From Lutraria lutraria (Eukaryota > Mollusca > Bivalvia > Venerida > Mactridae): a stretch of DNA of 64,000 nt. Numbering within the stretch: the stretch's first letter is position 1; every line of letters starts with the position of its first letter. Of this stretch, positions 1 through 10,855 are shown in pieces. The notes under the pieces were generated by a model. That model was given only the letters and a program-made list of their open reading frames with translations, did not search any database and was not told the origin of the DNA. The DNA is taken from contig OZ026844.1 of assembly GCA_964023205.1 (NCBI GenBank), positions 33,899,326 to 33,963,325 of the forward strand. The letters run 5' to 3'. The position numbers and the translations under genes were made by a program.

Positions 1-165
1 CAAAGGTCACCCTAGGGGAAAATATGGTCTTCATTGACAGGTGATCTTTACTCGGTGTTTAGAGTGTTCTAAATATTCAATGACGGTTTTAAAAGAATGT
101 CATTTATTCACATGGCGGCTTTTATTTGGAGGTGACCGCAAACACAGATTTTGCTGTGTACGAAA
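1..165 (+). repeat. 'GGCCTTTATTCACAGG' interspersed repeat, copy 1 (cut by window edge)
   Basis: CAAAGGTCACCCTAGGGGAAA through TTTATTTGGAGGTGACCGC matches the other copies at 4389, 18384, 26181, 39260, 39545, 56288 and 62566. It is the nearest supported feature upstream of gene A. The rest of 166-547 shows only a TATATAC near 438 as a possible promoter element. Confidence 0.6.
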
Positions 166-547
166 TAAACGTACCTGGAGTGTAGTCCCTTTAAAGCCAA
201 GTGGCTAAATAGACAAACAATTCAAGCAATAAATTGTATTGCATAAAATACCAGGAGCGAATTGTGATAAATAGCAGACACACCATGCGCTTCAAGACAT
301 ACATTAACGTATCATCACATATTTAAAATTTCGTACTTTTGAATATTATAAGATTGAAAAAATTATCATTAAATATTAGTAGTACGTATTTCATGGTGAT
401 ATTTTGATATGGTAACAGGGTACGATGAACCATAGTTAGTATATACTGAGCACAGTAGGTTGATACATAGTTTGGGTATCATACACAACTAGGATTATAT
501 TCATATATACCAACATTTAATATTACATTAGAACGTTAGAATTAACA

Positions 548-3500
548 ATGCATTGGATAAGTAAACAAGTTATCATTACTGTTTTTATCATAAAACTATC
601 TCTTGGACTACAAATTAAAACCCAGTTAATGAGAATTTCCAGCGTCGGTGATGAAATGGTTTGCTACAAAGAAGCCGGAAGAAGAGAGAGTTTGGCAGTA
701 AAGGTCGATGCTTCAAACACGTGCACTGGATTGGACTGGGATTGGGGCTCTGCCCCTATTTATGAAACCGGATCAACCTATTATGAGAAGAAGCACTATG
801 TTGAAGTATACGAGCCTCCGGTAACAATGAATTCTTATTTCGTACCTTGAATTAACACATGTTGTCATGATTGAGGGAAACATGTGTCTTATACAGATAA
901 ATCGTTTGCTATTTTCTTCTGTATTTTAAAAATAATTTAGTACATGAGGGAGTATCAAAAAGATTTGGTATAAACAATGATAAATAGAATAGATTATAGT
1001 CGTGCAATATACTGAAAAAATATAAAAAAGGGTATTTATTGAAAAAAGAAAAGAAAATCAAGATCGTTAGAAATGAGATCAATTGTGTCCACATACTTAG
1101 TATTTGTATAACGACTAATATAGAGTGCCGATACGAATATTTCATCGATAAGCGGAGACACGATAACAGGCCAGTTTATCGTGTCTTCGCGTTTCGAGGA
1201 GAAGACACGAAGCCACGACAAGTATAGGTCGCCGATACAAAGATTTCATACCCGCCGACACGATAACAGCAAAAGAAGATTTCGCATATTCGCTTAATAA
1301 AATATCGTTATTTCACCTACAATATCATATCGTGCCTTCGTGTCTTCGCCTTAAAAGTCGAAGGCGAAATCACGATAAATGAACAGTTTATCATATGTTT
1401 GTGTCGTCGATTCATGGGCTTTTGGGAGCAAAGACGCGAAATGGCAGAAATCAATGACCATAGCTTAATGTGTCATCGTGCTTGCATTAAATAATTTTGC
1501 AGAGATTTACTGTATAAGGGTTGTCTTATAATACAAAACTCGGCAGAATACATAGAAGACTATCTATAGTGAATGAACACTTATGGGGCAAATCTAAACG
1601 TTTTAATGTTGGGATGGAGGGAGATTAAAACGGAGATTGTTGCCGTATATCAGTAAACTAAAACATATATACATGTACAACAGTAAGCTTTTGGAGCAGT
1701 GCGCACATGGTATCACTTAGGTCAACTTCGACAGTCAGCTTCACGGACAAACATGAATAACACTCAATCTTATATATGATCAAATAATTCTAAGAAGAAA
1801 GTACCAATCGAATGAACAATCTGATTATCCCATGCCGTTATGTCGTATTTTAGAATTAAACGATTTAAGAGTTAAATGCCCAATGCTTGCTAAACATTTT
1901 AATGCATGAAGTATACTCTGGAACAACTACGCAGTATGCATTAGTTTAAGTGTCTCAGATTCTTAATGAATACATTTGTCAATGGTCATTAAAGTTTGCG
2001 TTATGCGTAATACTTCGAAAATGTGTACAGCCATACGTTTATATCGGCCTTTCTGTATCGTGATACGTAAAATTTGGCTCATCTATACCGTTATACATTC
2101 ATACCAACTTATTTGTACCGCGAAACGGTAATACCGACATGTATGTACCGCGATACTTATCGTATTACAAGTTCATGCGTCAGGTCTTGGTGATACAATT
2201 TACAAAGTCCTAATCAAAACTATAGGTATCGCCGAATCAACTAAATAAAAACTCGATAAAGAACATTACCACACTGTAGTTATTGCAAACTGGGTTCATA
2301 TGAGACAAGTAAATATCAGGGGAAAACAGGATTTTTTCATAGGTTATGATATTGTAATAGAAATTTGAAAAAAAAGTCAGTGAAATTTTGCAATTTGAAA
2401 TATCAGGTAATTGTTAGGCAATTTATTTATCTTCTTGCCTGTTATTTTTTCAAAAGGCTGAGACAGTTTCTTCTTTTTTTGCAATCCAAAGTCTCTATTT
2501 AATTTCTATTGCTTCTATTCTTTGATATAACAATAAAATTGAATTAATATTAAGCTTTTACCTGTTATGCCAAGTAAGGTGTTGTAGATAATAGAGTAAA
2601 AACTGAGTTCATTTTGTTTATTTTGGTATCTTGTTATTGCTGGATGTAAGTGTCTTCGATAGTTTTGATGGCGAAATATATATATAAATGCAAATATTGC
2701 TTTATTTCGGGGAAATGTCAGGGAATTTTTAAAAAAAATATTATGAGCCATGCAAAATGTCCAAATTGTTTGATTTGCTGATTTTAAATGTTGTAATCAA
2801 GTTTCACTTATTGAGCTTCTTCCATCAGTTAGGTATTACAGTTTATAATTTCGTTTATTCTGTACGGCTTTTCCCAGTACATCACATTTTGGCTGCTGAA
2901 AAAAATATTGCCATAAATTCTAAAAATCTGCATTTAAATTTGATTCCTTGTGGATTTTATTATCCTCAAATGATTTAATATTTTTAGATGAATGAGTAAT
3001 TGATCAACATGAAACTTAATTAATTTATCTACAATTATTTCATTATAGACAAACCATTTCCACGGTGAAGGCATCAGATCTGAGCTACGTTCTGACATAC
3101 CATTGCAAGAAACAATTGGTCGTCCAGTTAGTGAATTTTCAAACAGGGATGCTAGTTCAACTCCAAAAAGACAAAGAACTGAATTGTTAGATCGACTTAC
3201 ACAAGAGTATGCAAACTTTGATACCTACCATTTATGAAATACGAATATTTACAATTCAATTGTTGAAATTATTATTGTCTCTTCCAGTAAATGCTTTTAG
3301 TCAATAATATTCAACTCGTATTTAGACAAATAAATGTACCAATATAACTACAGATTTAGAAACATACAAAGTGTGTTTATAAGCACAATGTCCTCTGAGT
3401 GACCTTGACCTTTGACCTTCTTACCTGAAAATGCACAGGCAAGTAGAGGTTGTCACGAGAAACCAACATATGAAGTTTGATGATTGTTGGTATAGGCAAG

Positions 3501-6016
3501 GTTAACGTTTGGTTCAAACAAACAGACAGACCAAAAACAATGTGCTCCGATATATCGATACGGAGGTATAAAAATGATTTAAGAAGTTGTGGTGAGCCAA
3601 TTGATGGTGTTATAATAATGATACATTCATCAAGAAAGACAATAGAAAAAAGCATGTTTATAATGATTGTTTTGCAGGTCAGTCCTGAAGAAAATGTGCA
3701 GCTCCCTATAGTATTTGCCCCTGGGGCTTATATTGACATGTATGTTGAGTTTACCACGAATGATTTCAGGTATGTCTTGCCGTTCAAAATATATTCAATA
3801 CAGTAAAGCCGAGATTAAAAGACCAGATTTAGGTCCAAAATAAACGGTGATAACACTGAGGCTGTTATTGTATTCAAGAAAGGTTGAACTATAGTAGGAG
3901 AAAATGACCTAAATATTGAATGGACCTAAATATTGGGTGGACCTAAATATTGGGTGGATATTGAGTGGACCTAAATATTGAGTGGACTTAAATATTGGGT
4001 GGACCTGAATATTGAGTGGACCTAAATATTGAGTGGACCTTAAATATTGGGTGGACCTAAATATTGGTTGGACCTAAATATTGAGTGGACCTAAATATTG
4101 GGTGGACCTAAATATTGAGTGTACCTAAATATTGAGTGGACCTAAATATTGGGTGGACCTAAATATTGAGTGGACCTAAATATTGAGTGTACCTAAATAT
4201 TGAGATAAACGATTGTCGCTAAAGGAGGGTTTTCTGTATAGTCCTGTCGTTTTCTTTATATGAACCAATCTCTACTAATTAGACCAAGTTTAAAAATGTT
4301 CTATTTTATTATTGTGGTCTTGTTTAAAACGCCGAAGTATGGCGCGGTATCTATAATGGATTAACACTCTTAACAAACTAGAGTCAAACCTGTGAACAAA
4401 GGCCACCCGTGGGAAAGACGAAATGTGGCCTTGGGGACATTTGATTAATTTAACATATAGTAAAGTAGAATTAAAGTTAATTAATGCACACATGTACCGT
4501 GTGATAAATGCTAAATACATGTACTCTCTAACCTGTGAACTAAGGCCATTATTTGGGGGAACATGGTCTATGACATGTGGCCTATATTCGGGGGCCAATC
4601 TGTTCTAAATATTCAATAGCGGTCTTTAAAAGAATGGCATTTATTCACAGGGTGGCCTATATTCGGGTAGGGGGGGGGGGGGGCACTACCACAGGTTTCA
4701 CTGTATTAAAATGTAAGTATACAAATCTAAGAACTGAGTATAACTTTCAGTTATGCAGCTTTCCAGATGCTCGACACCTTGGATGAATCATACGATGTTT
4801 ATTCCGGAGACGATTTCGCAATAATGGTTCACTTGTTTTTAAGACCCACAGAAGGTAAAGTATGATTATTCAATTTTTGCATACAGTACAAATTGTGAAA
4901 AATATCTAAAATTATCAATGAAAAATGTTTAAGTTCTCATCTAATGAACGTTAAAGGAATACAATCGAATTATATCATCGATTCGTAAGTGTTTAGCCGG
5001 ATTTCTTGTGTATTTTATATGTTTGACTATAATAGTCCGCTATGCGGCCGCTGCACTGCCAGATTCACAAAATCGATAAATATCGTATTTTTTTCTTCTA
5101 ATAAACATGACAGCAACATAATGTTATTACTTCATGCGTTTTAAAGTTTTTGCATGATTTGTTGTGCAGTTAAACTGTAGAAATATATTAGGCTGCTAGG
5201 CTGCTGGGCTGCTAACTTCACGCTGCTAGGCTGCTAGGCTACTGGGTTGCCAACTTCACGCTGCTGGGCTGCCAACTTCACGCTACTGGGCTGCTAGGCT
5301 GCTGGGCTGCCAACTTCACGCTGCTGGGCTGCCAACTTCACGCTGCTGGGCTGCTAGGCTGCTGGGCTGCCAACTTCACATCTTTTTATGTCCATGCACT
5401 TTATTCCAAAAATGGTCATTTTCAGACTATGTGCGAGTTAAAACCTTTTATGGCGGTTGGGTAGATCATGATAAGGTTTCATATCCTTTCATAGTCGGAC
5501 AGAAACACAAGATTACATTTGAAGCACTGGACAACGATTTGCAGGTGTGTGCATGTGGCGGGAGTATAACCAACACTTTAAAATAAAATTGTATTTTGCT
5601 TGTATTATTCAGAGAGAGATAATGGAACGGTATTTCAATATATAAGTTTGGTATTTTAATGTACAAGTTTGGTTATTTCAATGTATAAGTTTGGTAGTTC
5701 AATGTATAAGTTTGGCATTTCAATATATTAGTTTGGTATTTCAACATATAAATGCGGTATTTCAACATAACATCATCAATGTGGTATTTCAACATATAAG
5801 TGTGTTATTTTAACTTATGAGTTTGGTATTTCAACATAATTGGTGGGATATTTCAACATAATGTTAACAATGTGATATTTTAACATTTTTCAGGTCCTCG
5901 TAGATGATAAGGAAATTGATCGATACAATAACATTGTCCCATCACAAAACGCAAGGCTATTGACGTATCCTCATTTTGCTACTCTTTTACACAAGGTTGA
6001 ATTTGTTGGTGTATAA
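548..6016 (+). CDS. Galectin-like secreted protein A (5 exons, 236 aa)
   Basis: Exons 548-820, 3678-3769, 4751-4854, 5426-5544 and 5894-6016 join in frame (711 bp), with GT-AG introns of phase 0, 2, 1 and 0. Residues 1-21 are a hydrophobic signal peptide. Residues 22-91 are a two-cysteine module (C39, C59) with WDW and a GSTYYEKKH motif. Residues 92-236 look like a galectin-type beta-sandwich. W168, K at +5, PF, G and a following K-I keep the spacing of the galectin signature, and an H-L-F-L-R motif (149-153) sits where galectins have HxNxR, so His and Arg are kept and Asn is Phe. An AATAAA lies 11 bp past the stop. It is the first of five tandem paralogs and the one closest to a canonical galectin. 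Secretion is inferred from the leader. Sugar binding is untested, and another jelly-roll lectin family is possible. Confidence 0.85.
1120..1440. repeat. Degenerate foldback region rich in CACGATAA / CGTGTCTTCG
   Basis: Repeated short words such as GACACGATAACAG and CGTGTCTTCGC occur in both orientations, giving several partial hairpins in intron 1 of gene A. It looks like decayed palindromic transposon sequence. No coding content is seen. Confidence 0.4.
2030..2170. repeat. Degenerate TACCG..GATACG short-period repeat
   Basis: Seven or so loosely spaced units of the type ATACC..ATACG / GTACCGCGATAC lie about 25-30 bp apart in intron 1 of gene A. The rest of intron 1 (821-3677) shows only the exon-like frame at 3049 and the GACCTTGACC repeat at 3390. 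Confidence 0.4.
3049..3237 (+). pseudogene. Exon-like 63-codon open frame in intron 1 of gene A
   Basis: A stretch with no ATG starts right after a plausible acceptor (TTTCATTATAG) and stays open for 62 codons to a TGA. Its composition is polar and charged, with a basic patch (TPKRQRTE) followed by an amphipathic LLDRLTQEY segment. It looks like the last coding exon of a gene, or a captured or retrotransposed fragment, lying inside a 2.9-kb intron on the same strand. It has no counterpart in the other four paralogs' introns that I can see. I do not recognise the protein. It could be a chance open frame, but the acceptor and residue composition make it worth listing. Confidence 0.35.
3390..3545 (+). 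repeat. GACCTTGACC-type interspersed repeat
   Basis: The sequence has GTGACCTTGACCTTTGACC followed by a CATATGAAGTTTGATGATTG region and an AACAGACAGACC end, a repeat type widespread in molluscs. A longer, multi-unit relative lies at 52637-53060. Confidence 0.5.
3906..4203 (+). repeat. 17-bp minisatellite in intron 2 of gene A
   Basis: About 17 units of ACCTAAATATTGAGTGG, with small variants (GGGTGG, GAGTGT, one 12-base-shortened unit), run head to tail. Confidence 0.9.
4389..4708 (+). repeat. 'GGCCTTTATTCACAGG' repeat, copy 2, with inserted sequence and G-run
   Basis: A short start (CCTGTGAACAAAGGCCACCC, 4389-4408) is separated from a fuller copy beginning near 4531. That copy contains GGCCTATATTCGGG twice, a run of 12 G (4671-4682) and ends CACAGGTTTCACTGTA, 43 bp before exon 3 of gene A. 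Confidence 0.65.
5186..5378 (+). repeat. Minisatellite (CTGCTGGGCTGCCAACTTCACG)n in intron 3 of gene A
   Basis: About eight units of 22-30 bp are built from CTGCTAGG / CTGCTGGG sub-units plus CCAACTTCACG. It ends 48 bp before exon 4. Orientation is uniform. Confidence 0.85.
5639..5890 (+). repeat. About 21-bp minisatellite abutting exon 5 of gene A
   Basis: About a dozen diverging units of the type TATAAGTTTGGTATTTCAA fill the intron up to the acceptor of exon 5 at 5894, so the polypyrimidine tract of that acceptor is made of repeat units. Confidence 0.75.
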
Positions 6017-6026
6017 TTAAACGAAC

Positions 6027-6032
6027 AATAAA
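6027..6032 (+). promoter_or_regulatory. AATAAA polyadenylation signal, gene A
   Basis: Canonical hexamer 11 bp after the TAA stop. Genes D and E have the same arrangement at 40561 and 48385. Confidence 0.5.
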
Positions 6033-9000
6033 AACGAGAGGTAGAATTTGATGTATATGGTTAAACAAAACAATTATTTAACAATGGTTCAATATTTAAA
6101 AAGTTATTTTCTGGAGCTTTCATATTTTTTAGTGTTTGAAAGTGTCTTGAATTCTGCAGTATTGGCGTATAAGGAAAAAGTAGTTCTGTGTTGTTCGGTT
6201 TGGCATGAAATCACAGCTGTTCTATTATTAGTATTTTCCCAATGATATTGGAAGATATACGATGGTTGTTTCGGAAACAAATTTTCTTGCTATAAAGAAT
6301 GCACGGGAGGAAAACACACCGGATTCCTCTGTTATAGAACAAACACAACTTATACGACTGATAAATTTATAAGCTTTTGGGACTTTTAAATACGCTATCA
6401 TTATATGCCATGTTTAGAATATGCTAAGATTAAATATGTTATAAAGCTGTATCTTTCAAGTAATGCTTCATAAATTTCTAGGGGTGTAAAATAAAATGTA
6501 GATAACAATGCATTTAACTTATGCTTGATTAATAATTGAAAATGATTGATTGTGTTTATGTTAATTTTCAGTTTTCCATTTTTAGTTGATTATCAAAATT
6601 TACTCGTCGCTTAAAATATTCATTATTTAGATTAACGTATTTGGGTATGATTCTTAACACATACAAACATTATTCTGCCATCAATAACACTGTCAGAAAT
6701 AGCTTCAACACTTTAAGATCCTTTTAGGAAGCTTCCTTTCATTCTTTCTTCAGTGATACTCGAGTTTTCTCCCTTTAAGTATTTTGAATTTTTTAATATT
6801 GTTTTAAAATTTCTACTTGGTCGATTTTTATGGATGTTTTGTTGTTGACTGGGTTTGTTCCTGATTATCAGTTTTACGAACACAAATGAGTAAAATCTCA
6901 ATGATGGACACTAGTGGGTTTTTTATCGGGTTTAGAAATCTTGTGCCGTTGACCAGAAATGTAACAATTTGTTTCCTCATTTACTCAGAACATGTTCAAC
7001 ATACCAGAATGAAATAATTTGGGTTTGGTAGACAAATTAAATCTCAAAACTTCATTTTCAATATTGTCAAAAATCAAATTCCCAATAAAAGACTCAAATA
7101 AATTTTATTGAATTATAGACCTATCACATCATAAATTACTTGAACACGTCTGAAGGGAACCGTTATCCATACTAAGTTGAATGTTTAGTTTAATATGACG
7201 ACATTTTTGGATACCGACACAACGTGAACATTTTGGAAACTAAGAGACACACTCCTTCTTATTTGTTACTCACCAAAAAATGAGATGCATTTTGGTATAA
7301 GCAATGTGCAGCGACATTTTCTTCTGTACGAATTGTGTCGTTGTAACAGGGTTTGACTGTATTATATTTGTATATTGTTTCAAGTTATAGTACTGCTTTT
7401 TGGAAGTTTGACGGCTGGTGATAAGATCTTTTCTGAATATACATATAGTATTGATTTATAGGGTTTATTTTATTTATATGTATACAAAATATTTCAATAA
7501 TTATATACTGCTTAACACGTAATTTCTAAGAATATGTATATGGGCTATTCTTTGCCTTTACATTCTATAATAAAAAAGTAAAAAGAATGTTTTCCTTTTA
7601 ACATTTTACGAAAACATTTTTGTTTGAAATATTATTTTGACTATAATGCCAAACTTTCAAACAGGAAAGCGTCAAAGACAGAGCTAGAAATGAAATCTGA
7701 AGGGGTGAAAGACTGTGTAAGAAATCAAATAGAGAGGAAGCAATGGCTGAACAAGAAATAGAAGTGGGTGTAGTCAAAGGCTGATTAAAAAATTGAAGTG
7801 GGTGGAGACAAAGGCTGAGCAAGAAAAAAAGTTGATGGAGTCAAAGACTGAGCAAAAAAATGAAAAAAAAAATCGCCAGGACAGCAAACATCATTATAAC
7901 TGAATTATATAAACTTTCATTGCTGACAAATATGATAACTTAGCATGCTAATAACAACAAGCGCTCTTAGGCACATATCAGAACACTTGGCTTTCAGCAA
8001 TATTCCGGTACAAGTCATATTGATTGAACCACGTCTTGACGGACATACATTTTGCATATGTTATACTCTATCATATAGTTCATGATATAAAAACTGAATA
8101 TATGACTTTGGAACATTTCACTATAGAAAAACTGAGACTACTATAACGAAGTCATTTTTTAGCTTAAAAAAGAAATACGACCAATAGCATCAATACGGCT
8201 ACTTAGATTTTGAAGGAAAATTCCAGTCTTTGAATTATTTTTTGTGTGACTGGTTGCCCGACTATATACCTAAGTTTATGAAGAAAACTCTCTAAAACTA
8301 GGTTGCCCTTCAAAAGACTTAAAAAAGGAAAAAATCCTTTCGGACTGGGGGCAACCCACTAATTCGAAGGCTGTGGAAAATATATGTAACACAGGTAATA
8401 CCATCATTGGTTGCATATTCATTTTCGTACCAACATTCTTTATGTAAAGGATAAACTTAAGAATTCAATAAAATAATAACAATAATGTGTCTGTACATAA
8501 TACTAGTATCCTTGTCATATTGATGGACATCGACTGGTTTCCATTTAGTCTAGCTGTACATAGACAACAAGTATGGATAATGATTAGATTTGATAAAAGT
8601 GCGATGTCAATCATACAACAATCAGTATGGATCAGTCATGTTATGTCTAATTCTAGATTAATATATGGTTAGAAATAAACATGCAAACAATACAGTCGAT
8701 AATTAAATGACCAATACGTCAAAGTCTCCGCGTAAATTACATTATCAGAACGAGCTATGTTAAAAACATAATAATTAAGTAACTAATCGAATATACTTCA
8801 AGAAGTTGTCGTGCAATATTATGCAACAAGGCAGTCTCACTTCCTGGGATAAGTTTCATAATTATCTTTTTATCATATCACAGAACGTGGCCAATGTAAG
8901 CCTAGTCAAATGTGCCTGATATCGCGTTTACAATTATACACAGCTTAGATGAAATCGGACTCATATTTCAGATTTGTATTGGTGTTCAAGAAATTCACAA

Positions 9001-9194
9001 AAAAGAAAAAAACACAACTTAATTTTGAACGACATTTAACATACAGATTTAAGATATGATATATATTTTAATATAATTTGACACCCATTAGATCAGTCAA
9101 TTTATTTATATTTCTTTCGTACGTGTACGGATCTTTCCAAAAAGAAACTCATGAATTAATGCCATATTTTTAAGGACAGTATTATATCCAGTAT
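6033..9194. other. Spacer A-B, left part
   Basis: AT-rich, with no supported gene. The only structure I see is a degenerate 32-bp period near 7680-7860 (CAAAGACTGAGCAAGAAAT-like units). Confidence 0.5.
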
Positions 9195-9342
9195 ATAGAG
9201 AAACTCGGGTCACTGTCCGGTGAGAACAATGTTATCAGGCGAGGTGATATCGTCCAGGGTGGCGAGCTTTAGCGAGTCACCCTGGACGATATCGCCGAGT
9301 CTGATAACATTGTTCTCACCGGACAGTGACCCGAGTTTCTAT
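9195..9342. repeat. Large near-perfect palindrome (about 66-bp arms)
   Basis: The left arm ATAGAGAAACTCGGGTCACT... is answered by ...AGTGACCCGAGTTTCTAT. Arms include GAGAACAATGTTATCAG and GATATCGTCCAGGGTG, with a loop of about 15 bases (GCGAGCTTTAGCGAG). A second hairpin sharing the GAGAACA word lies at 9686-9712. It is probably a foldback or snap-back element. Confidence 0.85.
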
Positions 9343-9685
9343 TTATCATGTAACTCAGTTTTCGGAGCATAATTTAGTGTCATTTCACCTAAAATTTAGC
9401 GTTTAATTCGCTAGTGTGATGATAACGGTCACCCGGCAAATCACACTTTAAACAGTCAACATCCGCAGATAAATAGTTCACTACAATTGGGCGAAATAAT
9501 AAAAAAAAACTCCCATGGATCACAAAATTTAATTTCACATTAAAGAAATCATTTGTTAACAATTACAAATTTGGTGAAAAATATTCAAAACAACAATTGA
9601 ATACACAAAAACATACGCGCATTAATTTAAATAGTCGAGTGGGCGGAGCCAAAAAGTGTTCTCATGCTACTATAGCATCCTATTG

Positions 9686-9712
9686 ACCTGAGAACACATA
9701 ATGTTCTCAGGT
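9686..9712. repeat. 11-bp hairpin ACCTGAGAACA / TGTTCTCAGGT
   Basis: Perfect 11-bp arms around a short loop. It shares GAGAACA with the large palindrome 350 bp upstream and may be the other end of the same element. From 9713 to 10855 I see nothing further that I can support. Confidence 0.6.
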
Positions 9713-10855
9713 CATGTGTTATCAGGCAGTTACCATGGCAGTTGCATGATAAATAAAGTACACTATTCCATGTTATAATAGGAAGAGTGTCCATTTCTTT
9801 AATAATACTCATATCAGTGTTTATGTATTGAATGCTCCCTCCGAGTAACTTCTCACATCCACTTATAGGTTGCAATTTCGTATCTGTAAGGTATTCGTAC
9901 ATTAGCTTTCAAATTGAGTGACCATGACACAAATAACATGTCCGCGTACATTTAACAGATATACGAAAATCCCCGAAGGTTCATGTATGAACAGCAGCCA
10001 AGGAAATAGTTCAAACGAATTGACCAATCAGAATGCCATAAAAGTTTGGCAGTACCTAATCTTTGGTACGCAAGAACTAGTTGAGGTATTGACCGGACAG
10101 TACAAATATTGAACAGACTGAGAAAACATGGACAGATGTTGGCAAACAAACATATCATCACCTTTTCGGCATTGTTTCGTTTTAATCAAACAAATTCTGG
10201 TACGTCATAAGTAAATGTTTAAAACACAATGTTAGATTAAGCCAACAAAAGTCAAACTTAGTGAACATTATTGCTATGGTTAAAGATTTAAATCAGATTC
10301 TACGAAAGACTTTACATTAAAATGAAGCCGACACAATAAGCTATTACCATTGCAAACGATTGGTGTTCTGTTTAAAGCTGCGATGACATTTGTACATGAA
10401 CTCTCTGTACACATAGTCAAGAAAAGTACTTCAGCAATTTTGGGTTGAATTCATATACTACGGCATCAACTCCGTTATAGGTTAACAAAAAGAATCATCA
10501 GTAGACCTCTTCTGGTACACTGACCTTTCAAGTCTTTTATGAGGTACAAGGGCCTATTTCTGGAGTCTGTCAGATGTTTGCTGAGGATTTCTTATCACGA
10601 AATAACCTGCTTTTATTAAAATTTCTCGCAAATTAAAACCGAAGTGATATTTCAAATCAAATAACCTTCATTAATCATTTCGTAAAGCAAACATGATATT
10701 CGCATTTACAGGGTCCGCCATAAATTGAACAATTAGAGATCAAAGTCCAGCATTTATTTATGGTATATCAAACTGGAAAGTTAGAGAAACAGTGTTGCTC
10801 ATAAGGTTCGCATCAAAGTACAATTATCTGGCTGAAAACTGATAGGGAATTCGGT

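Noticed and set aside
3906..4203. CRISPR-like direct repeats
   Set aside because: The units are contiguous with no spacers, in an intron of an animal gene. It is a minisatellite.
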